Shown one piece after another: positions 17,330 to 25,809 of a stretch of 56,813 nt of DNA. Position numbers and translations under genes: made by a program. The notes under the pieces are model-generated. The model was not told where the DNA came from, did no database searches, and saw only the letters and a list, made by a program, of their open reading frames with translations. Source of the DNA: an uncultured Rubritalea sp. (GTDB lineage Bacteria; Verrucomicrobiota; Verrucomicrobiia; Verrucomicrobiales; Akkermansiaceae); NCBI GenBank assembly GCA_937923145.1, contig CALAJT010000037.1, positions 1-56,813 of the forward strand. The letters run 5' to 3'. The stretch's first letter is position 1; each line of letters starts with the position of its first letter.

Positions 17330-18346
17330 GTGATAGCACACTATATTCATAATCTCGACCCTGTAATTTTCTCCGTTAATGAAGCAATCAAACTTCGTTG
17401 GTATGGATTGTCATATCTACTAGCTTTCTTAGTCGGTTACCTCTTGCTGAAGCGTCTGGGTGATAAGAAACTATGGGTTCTACCTGGGAATATGGCAGCG
17501 GATTTTATTTCGCTAGCTGCTGTCTTTGGGGTATTTATCGGTGGTAGAGTAGGTAATATCATCGTTTACCAACGCGCTGACTTTATGGCTGACCCTATGA
17601 TGATCTTCCGTGTCTGGGAAGGTGGGATGGCGTCGCATGGTGGCATTCTAGGGCTGATGATCTTCACCGGTGTGTATGCTTATAAGAAGAAAATTTCGTG
17701 GACTGGTCTTGGAGATGGCTTGGTAGTTGTAGCCCCACTAGGAATTATGTTTGGGCGATTGGCGAACTTTATCAATGGAGAACTCTACGGCAGAGTGGCT
17801 CGCGGCACTGAGTGGGCCATGCAGTTCCCTCTCTCTATCAATGACGATTTAAGATACCAAAGAACGAATGATGGTATAGATCAAGTTAGAGAGATTTCAG
17901 ATAAAATTAATCTTCCTGTACTAATCAATAATAGCAATGAAACCTACCTTAACTCCCAGCAAGTTGCTGACTTATCACGACAAGATGATGCTCTGAGGGA
18001 GACGCTGACTAATTTCTTAGAGCCACGTTACCCATCACAGTTGTTCCAAGCAGCTGGTGAGGGGTTAGCGTTATTTTTGATTTTGTATATCATTAGAATA
18101 AAAGTCCCTCAGCTTTATAATGGAGTTCTCACAGGCTTGTTCTTCATTTTCTATGCTATCTTTAGAATCACCATGGAGAATTACCGAGAACCTGAAATCG
18201 CTGATGTAAATATCATGGGACACATGGCGACGATGGGACAGTTCTTGTCAGTCTTCATGATCTTCATAGGTATCGGCTTCTTAATCTATGCCGCGATTAG
18301 TAAGAAGACTCTGGTGCAGCTTGTGCCAGCGCCTGAGAGTAAGTAA
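17330..18346 (+). CDS. lgt: Phosphatidylglycerol--prolipoprotein diacylglyceryl transferase
   Basis: First enzyme of lipoprotein maturation: transfers diacylglyceryl from phosphatidylglycerol to the lipobox cysteine, in the inner membrane. The Lgt signature FGRLANFINGELYGR is present near residues 140-154, and the N-terminus IHNLDPVIFSVNEAIKLRWY matches the family, so the GTG start is well supported. About seven membrane segments are visible. Compared with typical Lgt there is an extra polar stretch of about 45 residues (near 175-225) before the YPSQLFQAAGEG motif. It is the first gene of a long plus-strand block. Confidence 0.96.
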   Translation: MIAHYIHNLDPVIFSVNEAIKLRWYGLSYLLAFLVGYLLLKRLGDKKLWVLPGNMAADFISLAAVFGVFIGGRVGNIIVYQRADFMADPMMIFRVWEGGMASHGGILGLMIFTGVYAYKKKISWTGLGDGLVVVAPLGIMFGRLANFINGELYGRVARGTEWAMQFPLSINDDLRYQRTNDGIDQVREISDKINLPVLINNSNETYLNSQQVADLSRQDDALRETLTNFLEPRYPSQLFQAAGEGLALFLILYIIRIKVPQLYNGVLTGLFFIFYAIFRITMENYREPEIADVNIMGHMATMGQFLSVFMIFIGIGFLIYAAISKKTLVQLVPAPESK

Positions 18347-18365
18347 ATTTCGCTCAGAAAGGATA

Positions 18366-18394
18366 TTGACCATTTGCTGAGGATACACTAAGTA
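18366..18394 (+). promoter_or_regulatory. Putative promoter giving a leaderless nucleotidyltransferase mRNA
   Basis: TTGACC (18366-18371) and TAAGTA (18389-18394) are 17 nt apart and the GTG start at 18402 begins 7 nt downstream of the -10 box. The spacing is almost the same as at lgt and grpE. Confidence 0.45.
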
Positions 18395-18401
18395 ACCCAT
18401 C

Positions 18402-19310
18402 GTGAGCAATATACACAAAGCATTCATTCTCGGTGCAGGACTCGGCACACGGCTCAAGCCACTGACTGACTCCCTGCCCAAGCCACTGGTTCCTCTCTAT
18501 CATGAGCCTATGGTGAACTATGCTCTAAGGCATTGTCAGTCTGTGGGCATTGATTCCTTTGCCATCAATACGCATCACATCCCTGAGCAATGGGAGAAGC
18601 ACTATCCTGAGCATCTTTTCGATGGAGCTGACATTACTTTTTTCTACGAAGAAATTCTGTTAGAAACAGGTGGTGGGATTAAAAACATCGAGAGCTACAT
18701 AGGTAGTGATCCCCTGCTTATTTATAATGGTGATATTCTCACTGACCTGGATTTATCGGCTCTTCTAGCTGCTCACGAGGCTTCTGATAATGTTGCCACA
18801 CTTGCTCTCTTCCCATGCGGACCTAATTGTAATGTGGCTGTGGAAGACGGTAAGATCGTAGACATGAGGAATGCTCGTGGGATTCATCCAGGGACTCATC
18901 AATTCACAGGGATTTATTGTATAAATCCAGAGATCCTAGAGCTGATACCAGCGAATGAAAAAGTCTCTATCGTTCCAGCTTTTTTGAAATTGGCTGAGCA
19001 AGGTAAGCTCGGTGCTTTTGTATCTGAGACTGCTAGTTGGCATGATCTGGGTTCACGTGATTCTTACTTCGAGGCTCACCAATTACTCAGAGAAAAGTCC
19101 ATTTCTATCCACCCTGATGCAAATGTAGATGCTAGTGCGGACATCTGTGCTACTACATGCGTGGTAGGTCCTCATGCAAAGATCGGAGCGGGAGTAAAAC
19201 TCCGTGATACCATCGTCTGGCCAAATGCTGAAATCATGGCTAACTCTGAACTCAGTGGCTGTATTGTCAGAGCTTCTGCAGAGGGAATTCATTCTGGTAA
19301 AGACCTATAA
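18402..19310 (+). CDS. Sugar-1-phosphate nucleotidyltransferase (MurU-like with beta-helix tail)
   Basis: Activates a sugar-1-phosphate with an NTP. The catalytic N-terminus carries FILGAGLGTRLKPLTDSLPK and a following PLVPL, the metal/sugar site YNGDILTD, and LLETGGGIKNIE, all typical of the MurU/RmlA/GMP class. Unlike Pseudomonas MurU (about 220 aa) it has a C-terminal left-handed beta-helix of about 70 residues (from residue 232), as in mannose-1-phosphate guanylyltransferases. The AmgK-like kinase gene 37 nt downstream suggests that the pair makes an activated amino sugar, most likely UDP-MurNAc in peptidoglycan recycling. The exact sugar is inferred. Confidence 0.8.
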   Translation: MSNIHKAFILGAGLGTRLKPLTDSLPKPLVPLYHEPMVNYALRHCQSVGIDSFAINTHHIPEQWEKHYPEHLFDGADITFFYEEILLETGGGIKNIESYIGSDPLLIYNGDILTDLDLSALLAAHEASDNVATLALFPCGPNCNVAVEDGKIVDMRNARGIHPGTHQFTGIYCINPEILELIPANEKVSIVPAFLKLAEQGKLGAFVSETASWHDLGSRDSYFEAHQLLREKSISIHPDANVDASADICATTCVVGPHAKIGAGVKLRDTIVWPNAEIMANSELSGCIVRASAEGIHSGKDL

Positions 19311-19346
19311 ATTTTTCTAGTATACAATAACTAAACACTTCATCCC

Positions 19347-20306
19347 ATGCCCGCTAATACTCTACTCACTGCCATCCGAGCGCACCTCAAACTAGATCCT
19401 ATGCATTCCGTTGTGATCGAACCTATCACTAAAGGTGCATCTGGAAGAACGATCATTCGTCTCAAACCAGAAAATCATCCTACCTATATTGGTATTCATT
19501 ATACGATGGAGCGTGCTGATAACTCTAACTATTTACCAGTCGCAGAATTTCTAACAAATGCGAAGTTCAACGTACCTCATGTCCTGTATGATAATACTGC
19601 TCGATGCTGCGCTCTAGTAGAGGATTTAGGCGACAACGATTTACATGCCATGCGCAATGAACCATGGGAAGTGCGTGAGCCGATTTACAGATCTACCTTT
19701 CAACAACTAGATAAACTTTTCTATTCTCGTCCTCCTAAGGATCTAGAGTTCCAACCTCCATTCGATCCTGAAATGTATGTTTGGGAGCAGGATTACTTCT
19801 ATGACAATCTGGCTGAAATCCATCTTGGCATGTCTGCTGGAGAGACTCAGCCTCTACGTGACCACCCTGCTCTGAAGCAGATGGCAGATGGCTTAGGAGC
19901 TTCTGCACGTCATCTAGTGCATAGAGATTTTCAGTCTCAGAACATCATCGTTAAAGATAATACTGCTTACTTAATTGACTTTCAAGGCATGCGACGTGGT
20001 CGTCAGGAGTATGACCTAGCTTCGCTAATTTTCGATCCATACATGAACCACTCTGCTGAAGAACGCGAGAAGCTGTTAGATATGTGGGAAGATATTTCTG
20101 AAGAGCGCCCTGCCGACGACATCTTCATGAAATGTACTACACAAAGACTCATGCAGGCACTCGGAGCTTATGGTAATCTCGTCTCCAACAAGAACGATGA
20201 ATGGTTCGCCCAGCACATCCCTACTGCTGCTAACCTGCTACGTGAGGTCGTAACAGGCACAGATCTGGCAGACCCGATCTTGCCTGTGCTAGATCTCATT
20301 AAATAA
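19347..20306 (+). CDS. AmgK-like anomeric sugar kinase (APH fold)
   Basis: A 319-residue phosphotransferase of the aminoglycoside-phosphotransferase fold. The catalytic loop is LVHRDFQSQNIIV and the metal motif is YLIDFQGMRRGRQEYDLASL, both close to AmgK, the MurNAc/GlcNAc-1-kinase. The conserved AmgK C-terminal segment RLMQALGAYGNL is also present. AmgK phosphorylates the anomeric OH of MurNAc, and MurU then makes UDP-MurNAc, bypassing fosfomycin-sensitive steps. It follows the nucleotidyltransferase gene by 37 nt, which supports the pairing. Substrate specificity is inferred from the pairing. Confidence 0.8.
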   Translation: MPANTLLTAIRAHLKLDPMHSVVIEPITKGASGRTIIRLKPENHPTYIGIHYTMERADNSNYLPVAEFLTNAKFNVPHVLYDNTARCCALVEDLGDNDLHAMRNEPWEVREPIYRSTFQQLDKLFYSRPPKDLEFQPPFDPEMYVWEQDYFYDNLAEIHLGMSAGETQPLRDHPALKQMADGLGASARHLVHRDFQSQNIIVKDNTAYLIDFQGMRRGRQEYDLASLIFDPYMNHSAEEREKLLDMWEDISEERPADDIFMKCTTQRLMQALGAYGNLVSNKNDEWFAQHIPTAANLLREVVTGTDLADPILPVLDLIK

Positions 20307-20315
20307 ATTTTCAGT

Positions 20316-21707
20316 ATGCCTGAGAACAAGCAGAGTGATCTTAAGAATAGCAATATTCTATTTCTCGTATCTTTACTCATAGGAGTAGTTACTCTGATTT
20401 TCTTGCCAGTCACACCACTTGATAGGCTTCCAATACTTAGCAAGACCTCTGTCTTAGCTGATAAGAATATATTATCATTTCAGTCTACAAACTCTTATGA
20501 TCCAACGAACTACCTAGTATGTAGCATCGATGATGATCCTGAAGGGTACAATAATTATGGAGTTTACCATCCAGTAGATCTAGCGATCACGATCAATAAA
20601 CTGAATGAACTAAATATAAAACATCTCTTCCTAGGAACCCATTTACATTGGCCAGATCTAGATCCTCAGGAAAACGCCACACTCAACACCGCTATTACTG
20701 GGCTAGATTCTTGTATTATCTCTGTCCCACTAAGGCGCTCAGTTGGTAGCATTGAGATACCTAGTTACCTACTTGCATCTTCACTATCTGCTGACTCTAT
20801 TCATGGAGACTTAAATTATCTACCTAGAGTTAATAACCTAAGTCTAGCACCCACCTTCATCATACCTGAGAATACACAGGCTGGCTTCTCTCAGCTAGAA
20901 TCAGAGTCCCTCAGTAGAAAAATCCCACTGCTCGCCCTGTGGGGTGAGAGAGTCATACTCTCCTCGCTGCTACTAGAACGTCTACACCACCTGAATATCA
21001 TACCCACTGATATAGTGATTAATATGGGCGAGAATATCATACTCGGCGACTCTGGAAATATTATTCCTATTGATGAACTTGGTTACTTTTCTCCTAGTGA
21101 TTACCCTAGTGATGTGAAGCCAGATTTAATCTCGTCCATTGTCACTGATCAGAAACAATCACCTGTAGATACCACCAACTCTATTCTGACATCTGCTGGT
21201 CTTAAGGCTGATAGCTACCGAACCATTAATCAACCTGTGACTCAACTAAATCAACTCACACTCACTCCGGTAGTCTCTGAAAAAAAGATATACCAACCAC
21301 TGCACTTTCTCATTCATTTAGCCGCTCTCATAGGCATCATTTATCTGCTCATCTCTAATCGTAATCTCAAAGGGTGCAAAAACCTATTTTGGATTATTTT
21401 ACTGGTTCTATTTTCACTCGGATTAGCCGCTGTTATTGCTCGTTCTTCGTCATATTACTTAGTGACTACACATCTTGTTATTGCTGTATTGACTGCTAGT
21501 GTCTGCACATTCATTATTAACAGGCGTGATGATATAATAGCTAACAGTAGTAAAGGCTATGTAGATTTCGACGACATCTCAAATTCATTTAAGAAAACCA
21601 CTGCCTCTCCAGTTGGGGATCTGGATGCAAAACAAGCGAGTAAGCAACGGAAACGTGAGCGCAAGAAAAATGCTAGTAAGAAGACACGCTCTAACAAAAC
21701 TATTTAA
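20316..21707 (+). CDS. CHASE2-like periplasmic sensor domain protein without output domain
   Basis: A 463-residue membrane protein: one segment at about 14-34, a periplasmic domain to about 328, then three segments (about 329-348, 357-377, 381-402) and a highly basic tail (KQRKRERKKNASKKTR). The periplasmic part resembles CHASE2 sensor domains. It has LALWGERVILSSLLLERLHH followed by a G-x-I-x-LGDSGNIIPIDELGY segment, equal to the RYGDxxxxSLALAAxR and IPTDxxGxxxI blocks, and CHASE2 proteins also end in three membrane helices. No kinase or cyclase domain follows. It lies 9 nt after the AmgK-like gene and 9 nt before argB. Confidence 0.55.
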   Translation: MPENKQSDLKNSNILFLVSLLIGVVTLIFLPVTPLDRLPILSKTSVLADKNILSFQSTNSYDPTNYLVCSIDDDPEGYNNYGVYHPVDLAITINKLNELNIKHLFLGTHLHWPDLDPQENATLNTAITGLDSCIISVPLRRSVGSIEIPSYLLASSLSADSIHGDLNYLPRVNNLSLAPTFIIPENTQAGFSQLESESLSRKIPLLALWGERVILSSLLLERLHHLNIIPTDIVINMGENIILGDSGNIIPIDELGYFSPSDYPSDVKPDLISSIVTDQKQSPVDTTNSILTSAGLKADSYRTINQPVTQLNQLTLTPVVSEKKIYQPLHFLIHLAALIGIIYLLISNRNLKGCKNLFWIILLVLFSLGLAAVIARSSSYYLVTTHLVIAVLTASVCTFIINRRDDIIANSSKGYVDFDDISNSFKKTTASPVGDLDAKQASKQRKRERKKNASKKTRSNKTI

Positions 21708-21716
21708 TCTACCATC

Positions 21717-22592
21717 ATGGAACCAAACATCACGACTAAAGCAGCCACGCTCATAGAGGCTCTACCCTACCTTCAATCATTCCGAGGAAAGACATTTCTG
21801 ATCAAAATGGGCGGCTCTGCTATGGATAATCCTGAGCTTGTTAGGCAAGTGATGCGTGACATCGTCTTCCTAGAAGTCGCGGGCATTAATCCGATCGTAG
21901 TGCACGGTGGAGGTAAGGCTATCTCTGCTGCCATGAAAGAATCAGGCCTAGAGGCTAATTTCATAGGTGGATTCCGCGTCACTTCTCGTGAGGCGATCAA
22001 CATTGTAGAGAAAACTCTCTCAGGTGAGATAAATCCTAGATTAGTAGAAATGATAAAGGACTTTGGTGGTGCAGCTACTGGCATTCCAGGACACTCTATC
22101 TTCACAGGTAAGCGTGTCAAAGGCACTGATGAGAATGGGGTGGAGCAAGATATCGGTAGAGTTGGACAGGTGATCGATGTGAATCAAGACACCGTGGCTG
22201 GAATACTAGCTCTCGATAAAGTACCCGTAATCTCTCCTTTAGCGATGGAAAAAGGTAGCTCTAAATTTCTCAATGTTAATGCAGATTTAGCAGCTGCCGC
22301 GATGGCTAAGAAGCTACACGTTTCTAAGCTCATCTATCTGTCAGATGTCCCTGGAGTCATGAAAGATCCGACAGACGAGACATCTATCATCCCCACCATC
22401 ACTCCAGAATTAGCTGATAAATTAGTCAGTGAAGGAGTCATCTCAGGCGGAATGCTACCTAAGATTTCTTCCGCATTAGACGCGCTAAATCATGGAGTAG
22501 AGAAGGTTCATTTTATCGATGGACGTCAACCACACTCACTCCTGTTAGAGATATTCACTAAGTCCGGTATCGGTACTCAGATTAAAAAATGA
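21717..22592 (+). CDS. argB: Acetylglutamate kinase
   Basis: Second step of arginine synthesis: phosphorylates N-acetylglutamate. It is 291 residues long, of the amino-acid kinase fold. The ATP site FLIKMGGSAMDNPEL (about 26-40), the substrate loop VVHGGGKAIS and the nucleotide motif GGMLPKISSALDALNHG are all visible. The long N-terminal helix resembles arginine-sensitive hexameric enzymes. Its stop overlaps the ATG of the next gene by 4 nt (ATGA). No other arg gene is in the window, so it is a scattered arg gene. Confidence 0.96.
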   Translation: MEPNITTKAATLIEALPYLQSFRGKTFLIKMGGSAMDNPELVRQVMRDIVFLEVAGINPIVVHGGGKAISAAMKESGLEANFIGGFRVTSREAINIVEKTLSGEINPRLVEMIKDFGGAATGIPGHSIFTGKRVKGTDENGVEQDIGRVGQVIDVNQDTVAGILALDKVPVISPLAMEKGSSKFLNVNADLAAAAMAKKLHVSKLIYLSDVPGVMKDPTDETSIIPTITPELADKLVSEGVISGGMLPKISSALDALNHGVEKVHFIDGRQPHSLLLEIFTKSGIGTQIKK

Positions 22593-23158
22593 CCCCCGCC
22601 AACATAGTCACCATATTAAGAATCATGCTGATTCCAGTTTTTGCTGTGTTAGCCGTTTTCTATGCTGACTCGATTAAAGCTGGTGAGCCACGGGAACTTT
22701 ACCGATGGCTATCACTCACAGCATTCATACTAGTAGCTGCTGGCGATGGACTGGACGGCTATCTGGCGAGAAAATATGGCGAAACTAGATTGGGTTCATT
22801 CCTAGATCCCCTCTGCGATAAAGTCATGATGCTAGTAGGGCTCATCATTCTCTCCCAAGTATCATGGAGTAAGGAGGGATGGGCAATCCCTGTTTGGTAT
22901 GTAGTGATGGTGGTCGCGCGTGATGTGTCCATCACACTGGGCTGTATATTCATCCTCATGACAGGTAAACGGCTACAAGTAAATCCCTGCGGGCTTGCGA
23001 AATCGACTACTTTCGTTCAGTTATTTACATTGGGCTGGGTCATGCTAAAAGTATTCCCGTTCTCTCCCCTCATACCCACCGTTGTAGCAGCAGTGTTTAC
23101 ACTCTGGTCATCTTGGTTCTACGTCAGAGAATCACTCCGCCAGCTTCAGCCACATTAA
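22589..23158 (+). CDS. pgsA: CDP-alcohol phosphatidyltransferase, probably phosphatidylglycerophosphate synthase
   Basis: An inner-membrane enzyme of 189 residues that would condense CDP-diacylglycerol with glycerol-3-phosphate. The family signature D-x2-DG-x2-AR-xn-G-x3-D-x3-D is complete: DGLDGYLAR, then GSFLDPLCD (about 52-76). The N-terminus (TPANIVTILRIMLIPVFAVL) is typical for PgsA. About five membrane segments follow. Translation is coupled to argB by a 4-nt overlap. Another head group cannot be excluded. Confidence 0.88.
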   Translation: MTPANIVTILRIMLIPVFAVLAVFYADSIKAGEPRELYRWLSLTAFILVAAGDGLDGYLARKYGETRLGSFLDPLCDKVMMLVGLIILSQVSWSKEGWAIPVWYVVMVVARDVSITLGCIFILMTGKRLQVNPCGLAKSTTFVQLFTLGWVMLKVFPFSPLIPTVVAAVFTLWSSWFYVRESLRQLQPH

Positions 23159-23184
23159 TTTAACATCTATTTTTAACTTAAATC

Positions 23185-24564
23185 ATGATCTCAGTAGCCA
23201 TCGTAGGGCGCCCAAATGTGGGCAAGTCCGCCATTTTTAACCGTCTTGCAAATAGACAGATCGCCATCGTGCACGATCAGCCAGGGGTGACACGTGATCG
23301 TATTGCGGCACCATGTGAACTCACAGTGACAGAATGCACAGTCATCGATACAGGTGGTATTGGCGCTAAGCTGGATGATGGTTTTCTCGACCAAGTAACT
23401 GTAGAGGCAGATATTGCAATGGATACAGCGGATCTTATATTATTCGTAGTAGACTCTCGTGAGGGCTTAAGCCACATTGAGACCGAACTCGCTCATAAGC
23501 TCCGTAAGGCAAAGCACCCTGTGCTTATGCTTCTAAATAAAGCAGACACGGCGACTCAAGAACTCATCTCTGGTGACTTTGCTAAGCTAGGTTTTGGATC
23601 AGGTATTGCTGTTTCAGCTGCTCACGGTAGAGGGTTCCATGATCTGTGTGATCAGATCGACGAGATTATCGCCCCTATCGCAGCAAAGCAGGCTGAAGAA
23701 CAAGCTGAGGCCGATGAACAAGTAGCTAAAGCTGGTTTGAAAATCGCCATCGTCGGTAAGCCAAACGCAGGTAAATCATCTCTGATCAATGCTATCCTTA
23801 AAGATGAGCGCACCATTGTATCTGAGATAGCTGGCACTACTCGTGATGCAGTAGATGTTCCTTATGAATATGCAGAGGAACTTCATACACTGATCGACAC
23901 AGCAGGTCTAAGGCAGAGATCTAAGATGGATACTTCCGTGGAAGTCTTCTCAGCAATGCGAACTGAAAAGTCGATTCGTCGTTCAGATATTTGTCTCTTA
24001 GTAATCGATCTCGAAGCAGGCATCTCTGCAATGGACCGAAAGATCGCTCAGACTATTCAAAATGAGAAGAAGCCATGCCTTATCATCCTTAACAAATGGG
24101 ATCTCTTCCACCCAGGTATGAGGCGCTCTGAAAGATTAGAGAAAGCTGAGACTGAGATACGGACTGAGCTCTTTTTCCTATCCTACGCTCCATTCGCGGC
24201 AGTCTCTGCTAAAGAAGGCCAGCATATCAGTCAGGTCTTCGCTCAGCTCACTAAGATTCGCTCAGTGGCAAAGGATGTGATCACTACAGGAGCACTGAAC
24301 CGCATGCTACAAGATGCATTTTTAGTTAAACCTCCATCTATTCATAAGAAATTCAAGAAGCGCATCAAGCTACTCTATGCTACCGCGGTGGTGAACGATA
24401 GATACACTGCTATTCCAGTCCCAAGTTATATACTTTTCGTAAATGATAAGCGTCTAATGCAGGAAAACTATGAGCAGTATCTTTCTAACAGGATTAGAGA
24501 GAAATACTATGCACCTGGAATCCCTATTGTTTTCTCTGTTAGATCTAGAAACAGATCGAAGTAA
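23185..24564 (+). CDS. der: Ribosome biogenesis GTPase Der (EngA)
   Basis: Double GTPase needed for 50S assembly. Two G domains are readable: G1 GRPNVGKSAIF with DTGG (residues 7-17 and about 55) and G1 GKPNAGKSSLI with DTAG (about 190 and 236), NKAD and NKWD for guanine recognition, and a C-terminal KH-like domain with the KPPSIHKKFKKRIKLLYA motif. Length 459 is usual. It ends 1 nt from the stop of pabB on the opposite strand, so the two transcripts converge with no intergenic space. Confidence 0.97.
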   Translation: MISVAIVGRPNVGKSAIFNRLANRQIAIVHDQPGVTRDRIAAPCELTVTECTVIDTGGIGAKLDDGFLDQVTVEADIAMDTADLILFVVDSREGLSHIETELAHKLRKAKHPVLMLLNKADTATQELISGDFAKLGFGSGIAVSAAHGRGFHDLCDQIDEIIAPIAAKQAEEQAEADEQVAKAGLKIAIVGKPNAGKSSLINAILKDERTIVSEIAGTTRDAVDVPYEYAEELHTLIDTAGLRQRSKMDTSVEVFSAMRTEKSIRRSDICLLVIDLEAGISAMDRKIAQTIQNEKKPCLIILNKWDLFHPGMRRSERLEKAETEIRTELFFLSYAPFAAVSAKEGQHISQVFAQLTKIRSVAKDVITTGALNRMLQDAFLVKPPSIHKKFKKRIKLLYATAVVNDRYTAIPVPSYILFVNDKRLMQENYEQYLSNRIREKYYAPGIPIVFSVRSRNRSK

Positions 24565-24565
24565 T

Positions 24566-25807
24566 CTAGTGGTGCTTAGCGCAGGCTATTTGAATCCCTT
24601 TTGCCTTATGAAGAGTCTCTTCATACTCGGCTTCAGGATCAGAGTCAGCGACTATGCCCGCTCCTACATGATAGTGTAGGGTATCCTCTTCTCTAACTAG
24701 AGTTCTTATGACTATGTTAAACTGACTAGATCCACCGATACCTACATAGCCCATTGCTCCAGTATAGAGTCCTCGCTGTTCTTCCTCTAGCTCATCGATG
24801 ATTTCCATAGCTCGCTTCTTAGGTGCGCCTGTGATGCTGCCTCCTGGGAAACACGCTTTTAGGACATCGAAATGATCTAGTTCAGCACGAATTTTTCCCG
24901 ATATTACTGAGACTAGGTGATAAACATGTTCCAGTTTTTCTAGCTTGAGCATCTCATCTACTTTTACCGAACCAAATTCACAGACCTGGCCTAAGTCATT
25001 ACGCTCTAGATCAGTGATCATTACTAGCTCTGCGTTCTCCTTAATAGATGCTTTAAGCTCAGTTGCTGATTGAGTATCCTGCTCAGGATCCTCAAATCTA
25101 GGACGGGTTCCCTTTATAGGTCGAGTGATGATTCGGCTCCCATGAAAGCTAAGAAACGTCTCTGGAGAAGATGATAAAACCTCTCTCTGATCGAGTGAAA
25201 AAAACGCAGCCATTGGTGCTGGGGCCGATTTACGGAGTGTCTTATAAAGTTCAAATAAATCTCCCTTAAAGTCATTTGCAATAAATTTTTGAGCTAGGTT
25301 TACTTGGTAGATATCGCCTGCTTTGATGTATTCTTGGATTCTTTGAACTTTAGAAACATAGGCTTCTCTCTCCATCAGCTGATGAAATCCACCTACTTTA
25401 GTAACTGTAGGTTCATTAGACTTCATATGCGACAGAACGTCACCAAATTCATACCACTGTGATTCAGCGTGGTCGTAAACTAAGCAATTCTCGTAAAGAC
25501 CAAAGTAGTGACTACCTTCATACTCTATCCAACCAAATAAACCTCCCTGAGGTATATAGTTCGGGATAGTTTTATCTCTTTTGAAAATATCCAGCGCACT
25601 TTTTAATTCTGAAAAATCGCAGTCTACTCCTCTATAGATTTTCACTGGATTTACCGCGATAATAGTAAGAGGCGTCTGATAATCTTCAGGTAAGTTTCCT
25701 GAGCTATCTAAGAATATGAAGCCAGAACAATGAGATAGCTGGGTAGCTACATCTAAAGGGATACCTAGTGACTTTAACTTTTTGGCTCTGATTGACTTCT
25801 TTGTCAC
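24566..25807 (-). CDS. pabB: Aminodeoxychorismate synthase component I
   Basis: Converts chorismate plus ammonia to 4-amino-4-deoxychorismate for folate. The 413-residue protein has the chorismate-binding core with the motifs YIKAGDIYQVNLAQKF, RPIKGTRPR, LVMITDLERNDLG and GSITGAPKKRAMEIIDELE. The Pro-Ile-Lys-Gly-Thr motif and the short N-terminal domain favour PabB over TrpE, though anthranilate synthase cannot be fully excluded. No pabA glutaminase or pabC is nearby. It is the last gene after menE and rsgA, 2 nt after rsgA. Confidence 0.88.
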   Translation of the reverse strand: MTKKSIRAKKLKSLGIPLDVATQLSHCSGFIFLDSSGNLPEDYQTPLTIIAVNPVKIYRGVDCDFSELKSALDIFKRDKTIPNYIPQGGLFGWIEYEGSHYFGLYENCLVYDHAESQWYEFGDVLSHMKSNEPTVTKVGGFHQLMEREAYVSKVQRIQEYIKAGDIYQVNLAQKFIANDFKGDLFELYKTLRKSAPAPMAAFFSLDQREVLSSSPETFLSFHGSRIITRPIKGTRPRFEDPEQDTQSATELKASIKENAELVMITDLERNDLGQVCEFGSVKVDEMLKLEKLEHVYHLVSVISGKIRAELDHFDVLKACFPGGSITGAPKKRAMEIIDELEEEQRGLYTGAMGYVGIGGSSQFNIVIRTLVREEDTLHYHVGAGIVADSDPEAEYEETLHKAKGIQIACAKHH

Positions 25808-25809
25808 AA

